Source: Sphingopyxis sp. CCNWLW2 (GTDB taxonomy: Bacteria > Pseudomonadota > Alphaproteobacteria > Sphingomonadales > Sphingomonadaceae). Taken from it: DNA of 64,000 nucleotides. Position 1 is the stretch's first letter, and every line of letters begins with the position of its first letter. The translations under genes were made by a program, and so were the position numbers. Shown here one piece after another: positions 63,605-64,000 of the stretch. The stretch is from the NCBI RefSeq assembly GCF_037095755.1, contig NZ_JBAWKJ010000001.1:2314062-2378061 (forward strand). Reading direction: 5' to 3'. The notes under the pieces were generated by a model. It had not been told where the DNA came from, made no database searches, and saw nothing but the letters and a program-made list of their open reading frames with translations.

Positions 63605-64000
63605 CTATCCGGCGAAACTGAACGCAGAATGACTCGGCGCGGCCGAATTGAGTCGCTCCTTGTCATGCGCGCCGATCGGATAATCGCCGCAGCACAGCGC
63701 GTGCGGACCGGTTGGCGAGCAGCAAAGCCGGGACGGCGCTTCGCCGGTCAAACAGGGTGTCACTGATCTGCGCGTCGCGGCCGGGCCCCGGACTTCGAAG
63801 GGGACGCCTTCGCTCCGGCAATAGCGCTCGGCGGCACCGCGGGTCGCAAACCGAAGCTCCACTTGCGCCAGCGGGTCGCCTCCACCGGTCCGGCCGGTGA
63901 GCGGATCCGCTCTGGGACGCCATCGCGGAGCAAAACGCAATCGCCACCGGCTCGCCTGCGCGCGGCCTGCACGGTTGGTGCCGATGGGCAGAGGCTCGAT
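63605..64000 (-). CDS. Complex I accessory subunit, NDUFS4-like (partial, start outside window)
   Basis: The frame is open to the window edge, so the start lies beyond base 64000. The visible part reads PIGTNRAGRAQASRWRLRFA, then RADPLTGRTGGGDPLAQVEL, then RFATRGAAERYCRSEGVPFE, which is the conserved region of the ETC complex I subunit family (Trp-x-Leu-x-Phe, Asp-Pro-Leu-x-Gly, Val-x-Leu-x-Phe). This small subunit supports NADH dehydrogenase in alphaproteobacteria and mitochondria. A 55-residue C-terminal tail with several Cys residues is longer than usual. It suggests return to the ordinary chromosome. Confidence 0.8.
   Translation of the reverse strand: MEPLPIGTNRAGRAQASRWRLRFAPRWRPRADPLTGRTGGGDPLAQVELRFATRGAAERYCRSEGVPFEVRGPAATRRSVTPCLTGEAPSRLCCSPTGPHALCCGDYPIGAHDKERLNSAAPSHSAFSFAG

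Noticed and set aside
1..64000. tRNA, rRNA, CRISPR array, integrase or insertion sequence with transposase
   Set aside because: No cloverleaf, rRNA, regularly spaced repeat, recombinase or DDE transposase signature was seen in reading both strands.

Overview
The window reads as a GC-rich (roughly 62-65% by eye) alphaproteobacterial chromosome or large replicon, most likely a sphingomonad (Sphingomonas, Sphingopyxis or a relative). The basis is the number of TonB-dependent receptors (three), the FecI/FecR/STN-receptor signalling cassettes, a proteobacterial lasso peptide cluster with an isopeptidase, a luxI-phyH pair, and an NDUFS4-like complex I subunit at the right edge. I see no rRNA, tRNA or CRISPR array.

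Layout. 1-9.4 kb: end of a beta-lactamase-fold serine hydrolase, a TetR regulator, and a carbohydrate-use block (TonB receptor, GH106-like glycosidase, GH5 glycosidase). 9.6-20.4 kb: a conserved mobile-element or plasmid core (ParB-like protein, three small unknown proteins, a giant methyltransferase plus strawberry-notch helicase, a DUF7146/Toprim protein, a DUF2493 SLOG protein). 20.5-24.7 kb: quorum sensing (luxR, antisense HEPN/zinc-finger gene, luxI, phyH, gntR). 24.8-34 kb: lasso peptide system, with precursor, B and C genes on + and sigma factor, FecR, receptor and isopeptidase converging on -. The 45-aa precursor gene at 24845-24982 is very short; its core predicts an 8-residue ring (Gly1 to Glu8). 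34.2-37.6 kb: membrane-anchored esterase and a TolB-like propeller protein. 38-46.3 kb: lower-GC island of defence-like and unknown genes (HNH protein, cytosolic plus membrane two-gene cassette, XRE-ImmA/IrrE protein, orphans). 46.6-53.5 kb: a second sigma/FecR/STN-receptor/S9 peptidase operon with the same gene order as the lasso uptake arm but no biosynthesis genes. 53.6-64 kb: methyltransferase remnant, then a run of exported proteins around a secreted TPR-CHAT protein, a DUF4189 protein, a frameshifted secreted protein and a partial complex I subunit.

How the parts may work together. The most interesting unit is 20.5-34 kb. An acyl-homoserine-lactone circuit sits directly upstream of, and on the same strand as, a complete lasso peptide biosynthesis set; the convergent genes encode signal-transducing uptake of a ligand and a hydrolase fitted to open lasso peptides. 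The inference is a density-controlled lasso peptide that is exported, re-imported through the STN receptor, sensed through FecR/sigma, and linearised inside. The second, biosynthesis-free receptor/peptidase operon may let the cell take up and open another peptide. Function is assigned from sequence motifs read by eye; no database search was run.
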